DNA of 64,000 nt from JADGRF01 sp036382515 (lineage in GTDB: Bacteria; Myxococcota_A; Polyangia; Polyangiales; JAFGIB01): positions 19,778 to 83,777 of the forward strand of contig DASVHQ010000046.1 of the NCBI GenBank assembly GCA_036382515.1, written 5' to 3'. The notes below the pieces were generated by a model that worked only from the letters and a program-made list of their open reading frames with translations, had not been told where the DNA came from and made no database searches. How positions within the stretch are numbered: the first letter of the stretch is position 1; the number at the start of each line of letters is the position of its first letter. Position numbers and translations under genes: made by a program. This document shows positions 25,284 to 40,740 of this stretch, piece after piece.

Positions 25284-26432
25284 TCAGTGATCCAGCGGAT
25301 CTTCCATCTCTTCGAAGTGCGGGTTCTTGGCCGCTTTGCGCGCCTTGCCCCGCTTGGCCTGCTCGCCGCGCACGTGGTCGACCATGCCTTTGAGATAGGT
25401 CGCAGCGGTCGGGCACTGGAGCCCGGTGCCCACGAGCAGCTCACGCGTGTTGCGCGAGTCGTAGACCACCTCCGTGGCGAGCTGCTCGAGGAAGGTGCGC
25501 GGGATCTGGCTGAGCCGCTCGAGTCCCGGCGTGCGCAAAAGCGCGTTCGCCAGGTTCGTCGGCAGGCTTCCAACCGGTCCCGGCCGGCCTGCAGCCTCTG
25601 CGATCAGCTCGAACACGCGCCGCACTGTCAACGGTTGCTCGTCGACGATGTGGAACGTGCGGCCGCGGCTGCGCGGATCGCGCGAGATCGCCACGCCGGC
25701 ATCCACGACGTAGTCGATGGGCACCAAGTGCAGCGGTTGATCGCCGCGCCCCGGCAGCGGCACGCGCAGATCGACGGGCGAGCTGAGCATCAAAAGGATC
25801 AGTAAATAAGGCCCTTCCATGCGATCGATCTCGCCCGTCTTCGAGTCCCCCACGACGATCGACGGACGCAGGATCGTGATCGGCAAGCTGCTCATCGCCT
25901 CGCGCATCAAGAGCTCGGCACGGAAACGCGTCTCGTCCACCACGCCGCGAGAGCCCGGCGGCTCGACCAGCTCGCTCTCCAGAACGCGTCCGCTGCGCTT
26001 GCCGCAGAGCAGGGCGCTCGACCAGTGCACGACGCGCTCCACGTGGCCATCGCTGGCGAGCGCGAGGTCCACGATCTCGCCGGCTCCACCCACGTTCAAG
26101 CGCTCGGCAACCTCGCGGCTCACGCCCGCATGGGCTGCCGCCGCGCAGTGATGAACGACGTTCACGCTGCGCGCCAGCTCGACGAAGGCCGGCCCCGCCA
26201 TCCCGAAGTCCATCGCGGCTGTGTCGCCCTTCACGATCTCGATCCGCCCGCTCCGCTCTTTGTCGAGCTCGCGCAGGTGTTCGGCGGCCTTGTCGAGCGA
26301 ACCCTCGGGCACGAGGCACTTCACGCGGTCGGCAGGGCCACGCGACAGTAGCCGCGGCAGCAACTTGCGAGCCACGAAGCTCGAAGGAAAACCAGTCAAA
26401 AGCAGCGTTTTTTCAGCGGTTTCCATGATCAT
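25284..26432 (-). CDS. SDR-type NAD(P)-binding protein, fatty acyl-CoA/thioester reductase-like
   Basis: 382 residues. The start ATG overlaps the coaE stop as ATGA. The Rossmann fold is recognisable (LLLTGFPSSFVARKLL, GDTAA, VNVVHHCAA, ITILRPSIVVGD) and the size and C-terminal part fit the NAD_binding_4 group. The glycine loop is degenerate (TGFPSSFVA rather than TGxxGxxG) and no YxxxK catalytic pair is seen at the expected place (VDETRFRAELL). It may bind a nucleotide without being a classical reductase. A Lys/Arg-rich tail precedes the stop. Confidence 0.7.
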   Translation of the reverse strand: MIMETAEKTLLLTGFPSSFVARKLLPRLLSRGPADRVKCLVPEGSLDKAAEHLRELDKERSGRIEIVKGDTAAMDFGMAGPAFVELARSVNVVHHCAAAAHAGVSREVAERLNVGGAGEIVDLALASDGHVERVVHWSSALLCGKRSGRVLESELVEPPGSRGVVDETRFRAELLMREAMSSLPITILRPSIVVGDSKTGEIDRMEGPYLLILLMLSSPVDLRVPLPGRGDQPLHLVPIDYVVDAGVAISRDPRSRGRTFHIVDEQPLTVRRVFELIAEAAGRPGPVGSLPTNLANALLRTPGLERLSQIPRTFLEQLATEVVYDSRNTRELLVGTGLQCPTAATYLKGMVDHVRGEQAKRGKARKAAKNPHFEEMEDPLDH

Positions 26433-27064
26433 TCCTGGGCTTGCGAGAGACCGAAGCGTCGCATGATCTGCTCGTGCACTTCCAGCGTTGCCGCACGCAA
26501 TGCGTCGAGCTGTCCGTCGTTGTGGATGACGTAGTCTGCCACCGCGATCTTGTCCGACAACGGCAGCTGTGCCGCGATGCGTGCCTGTGCCGCGTCTTGC
26601 GACATGCCGTCGCGTGCCACCGCGCGTCGCGCCTGCGTGGCCGCATCCGCTGCCACCACGACCAGCGCGGCCATGCCCTTGTGCGCGCCGGTCTCGACCA
26701 GCAACGCCGCTTCATACACCACGTACGGCGCAGCCGTGGCTTGCGCCTCTGCGATCCGCTCTGCGCTGAGCATCCCGATGCGCGGATGCGTGATCGCGTT
26801 CAGCTTGCGGCGCGCTTCCGGGTCGCGAAACACCACGGCCGCAAGCGCTTCGCGATCCAGGCCGCCATCGGCCGCGAGCACCGTTTGCCCGAACGTCGCG
26901 ACCAGCTCGCGCAGTCCGTCGCTGCCCTTCTTCACGACCTCGCGTGCCAGTGCATCCGCATCGATCACGGCCGCTCCCAGCTCGGCAAAGATCCGCGCGA
27001 CCGTGCTCTTGCCGGAGGCGATGCCGCCGGTCAGACCAATCGTCGGCTTGGGTCGGTCGCTCAC
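26429..27064 (-). CDS. coaE: Dephospho-CoA kinase
   Basis: 211 residues, from GTG 27064. Last step of coenzyme A synthesis: ATP-dependent 3'-phosphorylation of dephospho-CoA. The P-loop GGIASGKST, the DADALAREVV substrate motif, THPRI and the VVYEAALLVETG block are all present. It starts one base after the dtd stop and overlaps the next gene by four bases, so dtd, coaE and the SDR gene are tightly coupled. Confidence 0.95.
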   Translation of the reverse strand: MSDRPKPTIGLTGGIASGKSTVARIFAELGAAVIDADALAREVVKKGSDGLRELVATFGQTVLAADGGLDREALAAVVFRDPEARRKLNAITHPRIGMLSAERIAEAQATAAPYVVYEAALLVETGAHKGMAALVVVAADAATQARRAVARDGMSQDAAQARIAAQLPLSDKIAVADYVIHNDGQLDALRAATLEVHEQIMRRFGLSQAQE

Positions 27065-27065
27065 G

Positions 27066-27515
<450 letters not shown>

Positions 27516-27633
27516 GCGCGCGAGCTTACTACGTTGTCCGGGCTCCGAGTGCCTCTGCTATGCTGCTTCCAGCAGTGCTTGCTTGGCCGCGTGGAACTCG
27601 CCGCCCGCCGCCGATCGGAGAACGGAACACCGC

Positions 27634-28656
<1,023 letters not shown>

Positions 28657-28790
28657 CTTGTGCGTGCGCACGCTCCGGCCCATCCGACTAAGCTCAAGTA
28701 ATCATTGAGATTGTTCAGGTTCTTGCCCGGTTTTGTCCGACCTGCGATTTGTGCGATTGGAGACTTTCGCGCTTTCCTTCACCAAATAGC

Positions 28791-28818
28791 TTGACGCGCC
28801 CGCTGTCCTGAGTAGATT
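28791..28818 (+). promoter_or_regulatory. rRNA promoter P1
   Basis: TTGACG (28791-28796) and TAGATT (28813-28818) with a 16-bp spacer, followed by a GC-rich discriminator (CCGCCTCCCGCG) as in stringently controlled rRNA promoters. Confidence 0.6.
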
Positions 28819-28928
28819 CCGCCTCCCGCGACACGGAACACGGGGTTGCGGCGGAGCGGAGAGTTCCCCGGGCCGGTCAGCTTAAGTGAGCAAAGCAACC
28901 TTCGGGCCTTTGCGAAGCGAAAAAAAGC

Positions 28929-28957
28929 TTGACGCAAGTAGACGATTCCGCTAGTGT
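28929..28957 (+). promoter_or_regulatory. rRNA promoter P2
   Basis: TTGACG (28929-28934) and TAGTGT (28952-28957) with a 17-bp spacer, 111 bp downstream of P1's -10 box. The tandem layout resembles other rrn operons. Confidence 0.5.
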
Positions 28958-29179
28958 TCTTGCCCCCAACGAAGCGGGGCAGCCCAGTGAAACGGGCCGC
29001 ATCGGTCCTTGAAAACTGAATCGGAAATGAGCCATTGAGCCACCAGCTCGTTCGCGAGCTAGTGGCAAGAAAAGAATGGCGGGTCCCGTCGGTACAACAA
29101 CCGACAACCGATACGAAAAAGAAGCCATGGCTGGTTTGGAGCAATCCATCGCCAGACAAGGATTCAATGCTCTCAGTTT

Positions 29180-30970
<1,791 letters not shown>

Positions 30971-30980
30971 GATCGTTAGA

Positions 30981-31056
30981 GGGGCTGTAGCTCAGCTGGG
31001 AGAGCGCCGGCTTTGCAAGCCGGAGGTCATCGGTTCGATCCCGTTCAGCTCCACCA
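30981..31056 (+). tRNA. tRNA-Ala (UGC)
   Basis: 76 nt. Acceptor GGGGCTG (30981-30987) pairs with CAGCTCC (31046-31052); CCA is encoded (31054-31056). The anticodon stem CCGGC/GCCGG closes the loop TTTGCAA with anticodon TGC at 31014-31016. Confidence 0.97.
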
Positions 31057-31340
31057 GCAAGGGCGTTTCCGATTAGACAGAACACGAAGAAGCGATGATT
31101 CGTTCATCTGCACGAGCCGCCACTACGGTGACACAAGTTCGTGGAGAAGAACGAGGCAAGCGCCTCCGCGGTGGTAACGCCGCGAGTTCTGTGAAAATTA
31201 AATATCTTTGAGAGTTCTCGATAACTGCATTTGAGCAGGGCACGAGCTAGTTTGCATACCCGTGAGACAACCTCGGTTGTTCACGGCCTAGGCAACCTTG
31301 CCACGAACCCTGGTCTCAAATCGTAAGATGCGTGCCTTAG
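31057..31340 (+). other. tRNA-23S spacer with hairpin and 23S processing arms
   Basis: CTTTGAGAGTTCT (31206-31218) and CCCTGGTCTCAAAT (31308-31321) pair respectively with 34465-34478 (one bulge) and 34337-34350 (perfect) beyond the 23S gene. A local hairpin CCGTGAgACAACC/GGTTGTTCACGG occupies 31260-31286. CCTTAG (31335-31340) pairs with CTAAGG (34317-34322) at the base of 23S. Confidence 0.8.
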
Positions 31341-34316
<2,976 letters not shown>

Positions 34317-34480
34317 CTAAGGCAAACGTCGTACAAATTTGAGACCAGGGTTGGGAGCAAGGTCGCTGCCAACCTGCCCGTGACACAATACAAGTTGTGA
34401 CACGGTGCGAGTCAAATGCGGCACTCGAGCGTGCAACGGTGACAAAACACTGGTGCGCTCGTGCAGAACTCTCAAAAGTT
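34317..34480 (+). other. 23S-5S spacer
   Basis: It holds the right arms of the 23S stalk: CTAAGG (34317-34322), ATTTGAGACCAGGG (34337-34350) and AGAACTCTCAAAAG (34465-34478). No tRNA is seen. Confidence 0.8.
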
Positions 34481-34597
34481 TTCGGTGGCAATGTCGAAGT
34501 GGTCATACCCGATCCCATCCCGAACTCGGAAGTCAAGCACTTCGGAGCCGATGGTACTGCGCGGGGAACTGCGTGGGAGAGTAGGACGCCGCCGGAA
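34481..34597 (+). rRNA. rrf: 5S ribosomal RNA
   Basis: About 117 nt. The conserved ACCCGATCCCATCCCGAACT, GCCGATGGTACTGC and GGGAGAGTAGGACGCCGCC are present. Ends are inferred from the closing helix (TTCGGTGGC against GCCGCCGGAA). Confidence 0.95.
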
Positions 34598-34609
34598 TTA
34601 ATAATGGAA

Positions 34610-34641
34610 AGCCCCGCATGGAAACATGCGGGGCTTTTTTT
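34610..34641 (+). terminator. rrn operon terminator
   Basis: AGCCCCGCATG (34610-34620), loop GAAA, CATGCGGGGCT (34625-34635) and a T-run. A textbook intrinsic terminator on the plus strand, 12 bp after 5S. Confidence 0.95.
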
Positions 34642-34835
34642 ATGGTCATGCGTCACACGGCGCGTGCACGGCGCGCGGCACTGCGCGGCACGCCTCGCGG
34701 CGCCTGTTACGATCGGTTCGGTCTGCCTTCGGCTCCGGAGTGACTTTTGCGCTCGTCGGCGTTCCACTCGAGCGCGGAACCGGGGATACTCCCGACACCG
34801 AGGAGCGGTCCCTTCGCCCGACACGCTATAGCGCC
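34642..34835 (+). other. Intergenic, upstream of the AsmA/GT51 gene
   Basis: 194 bp without a recognisable gene or RNA. The downstream frame stays open through it, but no membrane signal or homology begins before about 34836. No promoter is obvious. Confidence 0.4.
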
Positions 34836-37331
34836 TTGAAGATTCGTGCTGCGACCATTCGGGGGCTAAGTGTCGCTCTCTTGATTGCGACGGCGGGTGG
34901 GGCGGCGCTGCTGCTCTGGTTGCCGAGTGCTGTCGGGGCACGGCTTGTGAGCCTGGGCCGAGAGCGCCTGGGTCTTGTGGTGAGCGTCGGGCACGTGACG
35001 GTTCGCACAGGCCGGCTGGAGTTCGCGGATCTGCGAGCGATGAGTCCGGCGGGCAGCGGTGTGAAGCTGAGCGTGGGCCGGGTCGCAGTGAGCGGAAGCT
35101 TGTGGGCCTTACTCTTGCGTGGCGCGGCAGGGGTCGATCGTGTGGACGTCAGTGAGGCGAGCGCGGATCTCGACGTCGCGACGCCGGCGTTTCGAGCGCT
35201 GGCCGAGCGATTTCGCGCGGGTGCGGTGCGCAGCGCTGGCGCCGGTGGCCCCCAGAACGCCCGCATCGTGCATGTTGCAGGCGGCAAGCTCGTGCTGCGC
35301 GACGGTGCGCGCACGTTGCTCGATCTGCAGGACGCACGTGTGGAGGTTGGGCCACGACACGTTTCGCTCGCTGCGGCGCGGGCTCGGGCGGGAGACGTCG
35401 GCGCTGGGCCGATTTCCGCCGAACTCGCCGGGCTATCGGTCGAAGCAGATCGCGACAACGGTCTTCGAGTCCGTCGATTTTCGATCGCGCAGGCTAAGCT
35501 CGAGCTGACGTCTGTCGTCGCGCACGCCGCCACCGGCCGCGAAACGGAACCAGACGACACGGCCTCGGCTGCGGCCGCGCCGGTGCTTGGGGGACAAGAA
35601 GCACAGGGGTCGACCCGCGCCAGGGCTGCACCACAGATTGCACAGGGATCCGCACGCGCAACTGAAAGCAGCGACGAGGCGGCGCGCGCGAAGCCTGCAG
35701 CCGCAGTCGTCGCAGTGGCACGCACCCACCGGATCCAGAACCTGATGGCGAGGTTTGCGCCCGGCGCGGAGCTGGTGCTCGAGAGCGCCGATGTGCAGAC
35801 GCGTAATGGCGCATCAGCTTCACCGATTTTGCACGGAGTGCACGTCGAAATTCGCATAAAGGACGAGAAAGAGCTGCATTTGCAGGTGACGGGAGCAGCT
35901 GTTGGCGGCGGGCACGTGGAGGCCAACCTGCGCCTGTGGCCGACCGAGCTACGTGCCGACGGCAACGTTTCGTTGTCGAGCCTGCCGCTCACGCTGCTCG
36001 CGCCGTTCTTGCCGTCGGTGCCGTGGTACGAACCCGAGCACAGCAGCCTCGATGCGGAGCTGTCGATCCGCACTCACAGCGAGGGACAGCTTGCGCTCTC
36101 GGGGCATGCCGCCCTTCACGACGCCGCGCTGTTTTCGCCGCGTTTGGCCGCGGATGCGGTGCGCGACATCTCGGTGCGGCTCGACGGCAGCGCAACCTTC
36201 TGGCCCCAGCAGCGCAGGCTCGAGATCGCGCAGGGCCGGCTGGGTCTGGGTAAGGCCAATGTCGCTCTGCATGGCTCGGTCGAGCTGGCGGCGGATCACT
36301 ACGCGTACGATCTAGTGGCTGAGCTGCCGCGCACCCCGTGCACCGATGCGGTGCGGGCCATCCCCGTGGATCTACTGGGCGATCTCTCTCTGGCGGAGTG
36401 GACCGGCTGGCTTGCAGGACACGTCCTGCTCAAGACCGACTCGCGCGAGCTCGACAAGACGGTGCTGAACCTGGACGTGACGGATCGCTGCGAGTTCGTT
36501 TCGGTTCCGGCGATGGCCGATCTGCGGCGCTTTCAGGAGCCGTTTACGCAGAGCGTCGAGGAGCCCGATGGGACGATCTTCGAGATGGAGACCGGGCCCG
36601 GCACCGAAGCCTGGACGCCTATCGACGCGATCTCTGCGTACCTGATCTACGCCGTGCTGGCCCACGAGGACCCACAGTTCTTCTCGCACCATGGTTTTTC
36701 GCCGGCGCACATCCGTGATGCGCTGGTGCGCAACCTGCGCGAGGGGCGCTACGTCCTGGGTGCAAGCACGATCACGATGCAGCTCGTGAAGAACGTGTTC
36801 TTGCGGCGCGAGAAGACGCTTGCGCGCAAGATCCAGGAGGTGCTGTTGACCTGGTGGATCGAGCGTGTCTTGCCCAAGCGCGATGGACTCGAGCTTTACC
36901 TGAACGTGATCGAGTACGGCCCGAGCCTCTACGGCATCCGCAATGCGGCCAGGCACTACTTCAACCGGTTGCCGTCAGAGCTTTCGCCCGCCGAATCCGT
37001 GTTTCTCGCGACCATTTTGCCAGCGCCCAAGCGCTTCCACTCGTTCTTCGAGCGTGGCGCGCTGTCGCCAGGCTGGGCGAGCCAGATGCGCAAGATGATG
37101 CAGCACATGCGCGAGCGTGGCTTCTACACGAAGCAAGCCACCGAGTATGGCCTGCAGGAGATCGATCACTTCAAGTTCACGCCCGAGGGCGGTCACGCCG
37201 AACCGCGAGTGATCCCTGGCGGCACGGCGCCGTTGCCATACGTGTCGGGTGCTCCGGCCGCAGCTGCCGCGGCTGGCGAGAGGGACGACGCCCCTGACGT
37301 GCAGGAGCCGCCGGCCGACGGCTACGATTGA
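34836..37331 (+). CDS. AsmA-like protein fused to a monofunctional GT51 peptidoglycan glycosyltransferase
   Basis: About 831 residues from TTG 34836; the true start is uncertain (GTG 34740 is in frame). One N-terminal membrane helix (GLSVALLIATAGGAALLLW) is followed by ~500 residues of AsmA-like beta-rich repeats containing an Ala/Glu linker. A GT51 transglycosylase domain comes last, with the catalytic Glu in HEDPQFFSHHGF, GASTITMQLVKNVFLRR, KIQEVLLTWWIE and YLNVIEYGPSLYGI. It would polymerise lipid II in the periplasm. There is no transpeptidase domain, as in MtgA. The AsmA part may tether it to lipids or bridge membranes. Confidence 0.82.
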   Translation: MKIRAATIRGLSVALLIATAGGAALLLWLPSAVGARLVSLGRERLGLVVSVGHVTVRTGRLEFADLRAMSPAGSGVKLSVGRVAVSGSLWALLLRGAAGVDRVDVSEASADLDVATPAFRALAERFRAGAVRSAGAGGPQNARIVHVAGGKLVLRDGARTLLDLQDARVEVGPRHVSLAAARARAGDVGAGPISAELAGLSVEADRDNGLRVRRFSIAQAKLELTSVVAHAATGRETEPDDTASAAAAPVLGGQEAQGSTRARAAPQIAQGSARATESSDEAARAKPAAAVVAVARTHRIQNLMARFAPGAELVLESADVQTRNGASASPILHGVHVEIRIKDEKELHLQVTGAAVGGGHVEANLRLWPTELRADGNVSLSSLPLTLLAPFLPSVPWYEPEHSSLDAELSIRTHSEGQLALSGHAALHDAALFSPRLAADAVRDISVRLDGSATFWPQQRRLEIAQGRLGLGKANVALHGSVELAADHYAYDLVAELPRTPCTDAVRAIPVDLLGDLSLAEWTGWLAGHVLLKTDSRELDKTVLNLDVTDRCEFVSVPAMADLRRFQEPFTQSVEEPDGTIFEMETGPGTEAWTPIDAISAYLIYAVLAHEDPQFFSHHGFSPAHIRDALVRNLREGRYVLGASTITMQLVKNVFLRREKTLARKIQEVLLTWWIERVLPKRDGLELYLNVIEYGPSLYGIRNAARHYFNRLPSELSPAESVFLATILPAPKRFHSFFERGALSPGWASQMRKMMQHMRERGFYTKQATEYGLQEIDHFKFTPEGGHAEPRVIPGGTAPLPYVSGAPAAAAAAGERDDAPDVQEPPADGYD

Positions 37332-37439
37332 GCGCGTTCGCACGCGATGTTGTGCTCGGGTCCGAAGCGGTCGTGGAGTGCTCGCATCGCGCGCTGCCGG
37401 ACGGACCCTTCGCTGCACGCGCGTTGGGTCGTGCGAGCG

Positions 37440-39485
37440 CTACCGCGACGCCAACTCGTGGTGTTGCGCGGCACCGCGCTGCAGCAAGAGGCCTGCCATC
37501 AGGCTGGTGTGCGCGGCGAAGGCATCGAGCAACGCCGTGGGATCGCGCAGTGCCACAGGTAGTGCCTCAGCTGATGCAGCTGACAGAACATGCATCGAGG
37601 ACGGGTCGGCGCCATTGCCCATCTGCACTACGCCCGAGAGCGCGTGGTGGGTGAAGTGGTGGCCTTCCCAGCTGAGGCCGTCCAGCGGCCCCAGCCGCGA
37701 GTTCGACAGGTACAAGATGCGGGTCGCGATTCGCTCGTCGAGGACGTAGAGCCCGTGGTGCAGAAGCCCCTGCGTGGGCTCGCCGACCAGGTGCAAGAGC
37801 GTGGGCGTGATGTCGATGTGGCTGGTGGCGTAGGGCACGCGCACTGTGGAATCGACGAGGCCTGGCGCGTAGAGCAGGAACGGCACGTTGAACGAGAGAT
37901 CGGAGTGCGAGTAGCTGCGCCCGAGCGACTCGAACTCTTCGGCGTAGCGCAGCCCGTGGTCACCGACGACCAGGATGAGCACGTCGTCGCCGAGCCCACG
38001 CTCCGCGAGCCGGTCGATCAGCTGCGCGAAGAGGCGATCGAAGACCAGGGCGATCTGGTGCAAGCGCGCTGGTCCGTCCAGCTGCTGGTTCTCTTGCGCG
38101 GCGGGCCACGGGGAGTGTCCGAGCATGGTGCCGATGAACACGGCGGCTTTGTGGCCGCGCTCCTGCGCGCGCACGATCTGCGTGAAGGCCGTGTCGAACG
38201 CCGTTTCCTCGCTTTTGACGAGCACCTCGTACACGCCGTCGTCGCGGTGCACGGCGCTATCGATGACGTGGTCGAAGCCGAGCATGTGGGCCTGTTCGCG
38301 CTCGCCGCTGCCGGGCAACCAGTCGAGCACCCAGGAATCCACGTACGTGGTCTCGTAGCCGCGCGTGCGCAGCCGTGCCGCAACGCCGTCGGTGGCGATG
38401 GCGCCGAAGCGCACGGGCAGACCCGAGGGTGGCGCGTACAGGCCGCTCAATATCGAGAAGTTGGCGATGCGGGTATAGGGGCTGGTCGTGTAGTGATGCT
38501 CGCTCACGATCGCGTGCTCGGTCATGCGCCGGAACGTGGGCAGGTCCGTCGCCGTGGTCAGCGGGTAGAAAGCTCTCGCTGCCGTCTCGAGACCGACCAC
38601 GATCACGTGCCTGGGACGGATGCGCGATTCGAGCTCGGGCGCCAGCAGTTGTGGCGCCGCGCTCGGTGCTGGCGCGTACGCGAGCTTCTGGTACTGCGCG
38701 AGCAGCACCGCCTGAGCTGGGATCTGCTGAGCCAAGGGCGTCGTGGTGTCGGCTTGCCACGCGGCGTGGGCGACGTCGGCCCAGTAGCCGTGGACCGGGA
38801 AGGCCCGTTCGCCGAAGCGCGCGCTCGCCTGCTGCGAGCACACGAAACCCGTTACGACAAGGCCCAGCGCAACGGCCGGCAGTGCTCGGTGCAACGTCGC
38901 CAGCGTGCGCCAACGCTGAGCCGCGCGCACGAGCAAGCTCGGCAAAGCGAGGCCGAGCACGCTCAGCACAGCGATGCCTGAAGCATCCGCTGTCAGGTAG
39001 CTGCGCAACGTTTCCGGATGCAGCTTCACCCAACCCCAGGCCGTGCCGAGCACCTGGCCCGAGGCGAAGGTTCCCAGCTGCATGAACGACACGTGGTTAC
39101 CCAGGATCACGAGCACCAGCGCCGTCGCGAAGATCCGGTATGCGATCGAGGCGCGTCTGGGCGGCAGCAGGGCGGCGACCGCGAACATCAGGACTGTCAT
39201 CGCCGCGGTCTGCAGGATGTCGCGCGCGAGGATCAACGCGAGTAGCGCGGCCCGCGAGATCGGCTGGGCGCTGCCCGTGGTCATTTCGTCGAGCACGAAA
39301 GCGTCGCTGTGGCGATAGACGGAGGCCAGGCACGCGAGCTTGGCGGCCACCGTGGCTCCGAGCAGCAGCAGGTACCACCAGCACAGCTCTGCACAGCGCT
39401 CGGAGCGCAGCGCGCGCAGCAGCTGGCTCACGGCGGAACCGCTGGGAGGTGGCTGGGATGCGCTGCGGCGAGTGGAGACAGACAT
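37440..39485 (-). CDS. Alkaline-phosphatase-fold sulfatase/phosphoglycerol transferase-like membrane protein
   Basis: About 681 residues from ATG 39485; the frame is open to 39650 but is Arg-rich there. Five or so membrane helices occupy ~30-215. The outer domain has the LtaS/sulfatase pattern: VVGLETAARAFYP (metal Glu), a Thr nucleophile candidate in TTSPYTRIANFS, TMLGHSPW, and the metal-binding VVGDHGLRY. Relatives transfer phosphoglycerol or phosphoethanolamine to envelope glycans or lipids. Its neighbours, a glycan polymerase and a deacetylase, agree with an envelope role. The exact substrate is unknown. Confidence 0.8.
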   Translation of the reverse strand: MSVSTRRSASQPPPSGSAVSQLLRALRSERCAELCWWYLLLLGATVAAKLACLASVYRHSDAFVLDEMTTGSAQPISRAALLALILARDILQTAAMTVLMFAVAALLPPRRASIAYRIFATALVLVILGNHVSFMQLGTFASGQVLGTAWGWVKLHPETLRSYLTADASGIAVLSVLGLALPSLLVRAAQRWRTLATLHRALPAVALGLVVTGFVCSQQASARFGERAFPVHGYWADVAHAAWQADTTTPLAQQIPAQAVLLAQYQKLAYAPAPSAAPQLLAPELESRIRPRHVIVVGLETAARAFYPLTTATDLPTFRRMTEHAIVSEHHYTTSPYTRIANFSILSGLYAPPSGLPVRFGAIATDGVAARLRTRGYETTYVDSWVLDWLPGSGEREQAHMLGFDHVIDSAVHRDDGVYEVLVKSEETAFDTAFTQIVRAQERGHKAAVFIGTMLGHSPWPAAQENQQLDGPARLHQIALVFDRLFAQLIDRLAERGLGDDVLILVVGDHGLRYAEEFESLGRSYSHSDLSFNVPFLLYAPGLVDSTVRVPYATSHIDITPTLLHLVGEPTQGLLHHGLYVLDERIATRILYLSNSRLGPLDGLSWEGHHFTHHALSGVVQMGNGADPSSMHVLSAASAEALPVALRDPTALLDAFAAHTSLMAGLLLQRGAAQHHELASR

Positions 39486-39705
39486 CGGGGTGCAGGCGCG
39501 CAGGCTGCGCGGCGGAGTTGCGGGCCGGACATGGAGCGCGGCTGTCGCGCCCGTGCAGCTGGAACAGCATGGTAGCGCATGCCGGCTGGCCTGGCCCGTT
39601 CGAGCCGCAGGCGCTGACCGGCAGTTGCGGATGCTGCGCGCGCGCCGCATCCGCCATGGGTGGCGACCTCCGGACCACGCTCAGCACGTGGCGACCTGCG
39701 CGGGC

Positions 39706-40740
39706 TTAGCGACACACGAGATCGAGCAGCGCCGCCGGCTCCACCAGGTCGGGTGGGCGCGGACGCCCGAGGCTGCGACTCGCGCGAGAAATGAGGTTGT
39801 CGCCGCTGACGTCGTAGTGCCCGGCGTATGCGGGCTCGCTCAGTGCTTCTTCGAGCGAGATGTAGCGCACGCCTGCATGCTCGTACGCGCTCAGCACGGC
39901 GTCGAGATTCTTCGCGGCGGCGACGGTCGGATGCAGCAGCAACACTTGCGGGATGGCATGCCCGAACACCTCGCGCGCCGCCGCGACCGACCAAGTCAGG
40001 TAAGCCGCAGCGTTTTCCAGATACGTCTGACCCAGGGTCTCGAGCGAGGCTCCGTCGCCCTTTTGCAGGCAACGCAGGTACGGATCGGCCCAGTCGGTGT
40101 CGCTGAACCTGACAGAGACGCGAGCCACCGTGTAGTGCTGCTCGCGCAGGAAGCGCCGCAGCGCCTTGCGCTCGTTCTCGGTGCGGCCTTCTTCCAGGTA
40201 CGGATAACGGAAGTACTTGTGCCGTTGTCGCGTTCGTTGCTCGAGCGCGTCCACCACGGGGCGGTTCTTGAGAATGTCCTTGATGTAGCCGTCGACTCCG
40301 AGCTCAGCGAGCGTGTCGTGCGAGTAGGTGTGGTTGCCAACCTCGAAGCCCGCTTGCACCCAGTCGGCCAACGCGGCGCGACGCTCGGGTTGATTCTCGA
40401 GCATCGAGCCCACCACGAAGCCCACGGCGTGGCTCACGTGGTGCGCCTTCAGGATCGCGATGATGTCTCGCAGGATGCGCGCGTGGGTGTATCCAGCGAC
40501 CTCCGGCCCACCGCCCGGCAGGTCGTCCAGCGTGATCGCCATGCGGATCGTAGGGCGCTTGGGGCCGCCTGCATGCGGCTGCACGACGGCCGCTCGCGGC
40601 GCTGCAGCCGCCCGTTTGGCCTGGCACGCGGCGTCGCAGGGTCGGACCACGGATGCACCACCCGACGAACCGTGGATCCGTGACACCGGCACGCCGATGG
40701 ACAGCGCGACCAGCGCTGCGATCGTGAACGTTCTCGTCAT
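39706..40740 (-). CDS. Secreted NodB-type polysaccharide deacetylase
   Basis: About 344 residues from ATG 40740 (alternatives 40776 and 40755). A signal peptide (TFTIAALVALSIGVPVS) precedes a NodB domain. Motif 1 is ITLDDLPGG (catalytic and metal Asp pair), motif 2 HTYSH (metal His), motif 3 RYPYLE, and LLLHPT contains the late His. It removes acetyl groups from N- or O-acetylated sugars, such as chitin, peptidoglycan or exopolysaccharide, in the periplasm. Three Cys suggest a disulfide. Tandem with the sulfatase-like gene on the same strand but 220 bp apart. Confidence 0.87.
   Translation of the reverse strand: MTRTFTIAALVALSIGVPVSRIHGSSGGASVVRPCDAACQAKRAAAAPRAAVVQPHAGGPKRPTIRMAITLDDLPGGGPEVAGYTHARILRDIIAILKAHHVSHAVGFVVGSMLENQPERRAALADWVQAGFEVGNHTYSHDTLAELGVDGYIKDILKNRPVVDALEQRTRQRHKYFRYPYLEEGRTENERKALRRFLREQHYTVARVSVRFSDTDWADPYLRCLQKGDGASLETLGQTYLENAAAYLTWSVAAAREVFGHAIPQVLLLHPTVAAAKNLDAVLSAYEHAGVRYISLEEALSEPAYAGHYDVSGDNLISRASRSLGRPRPPDLVEPAALLDLVCR

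Larger units (their letters stand above)
28657..29179 (+). promoter_or_regulatory. rrn promoter and leader region
   Basis: This region has no gene. It holds two predicted promoters (separate entries) and a BoxA-like antitermination element GGTCCTTGAAAA (29004-29015). It also carries the left arms of the 16S processing stalk: TGAAAACTGAATCGGAAATGAGCC (24 nt, 29010-29033) and AATGGCGGGT (29075-29084). Their partners lie after the 16S gene. Confidence 0.8.
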
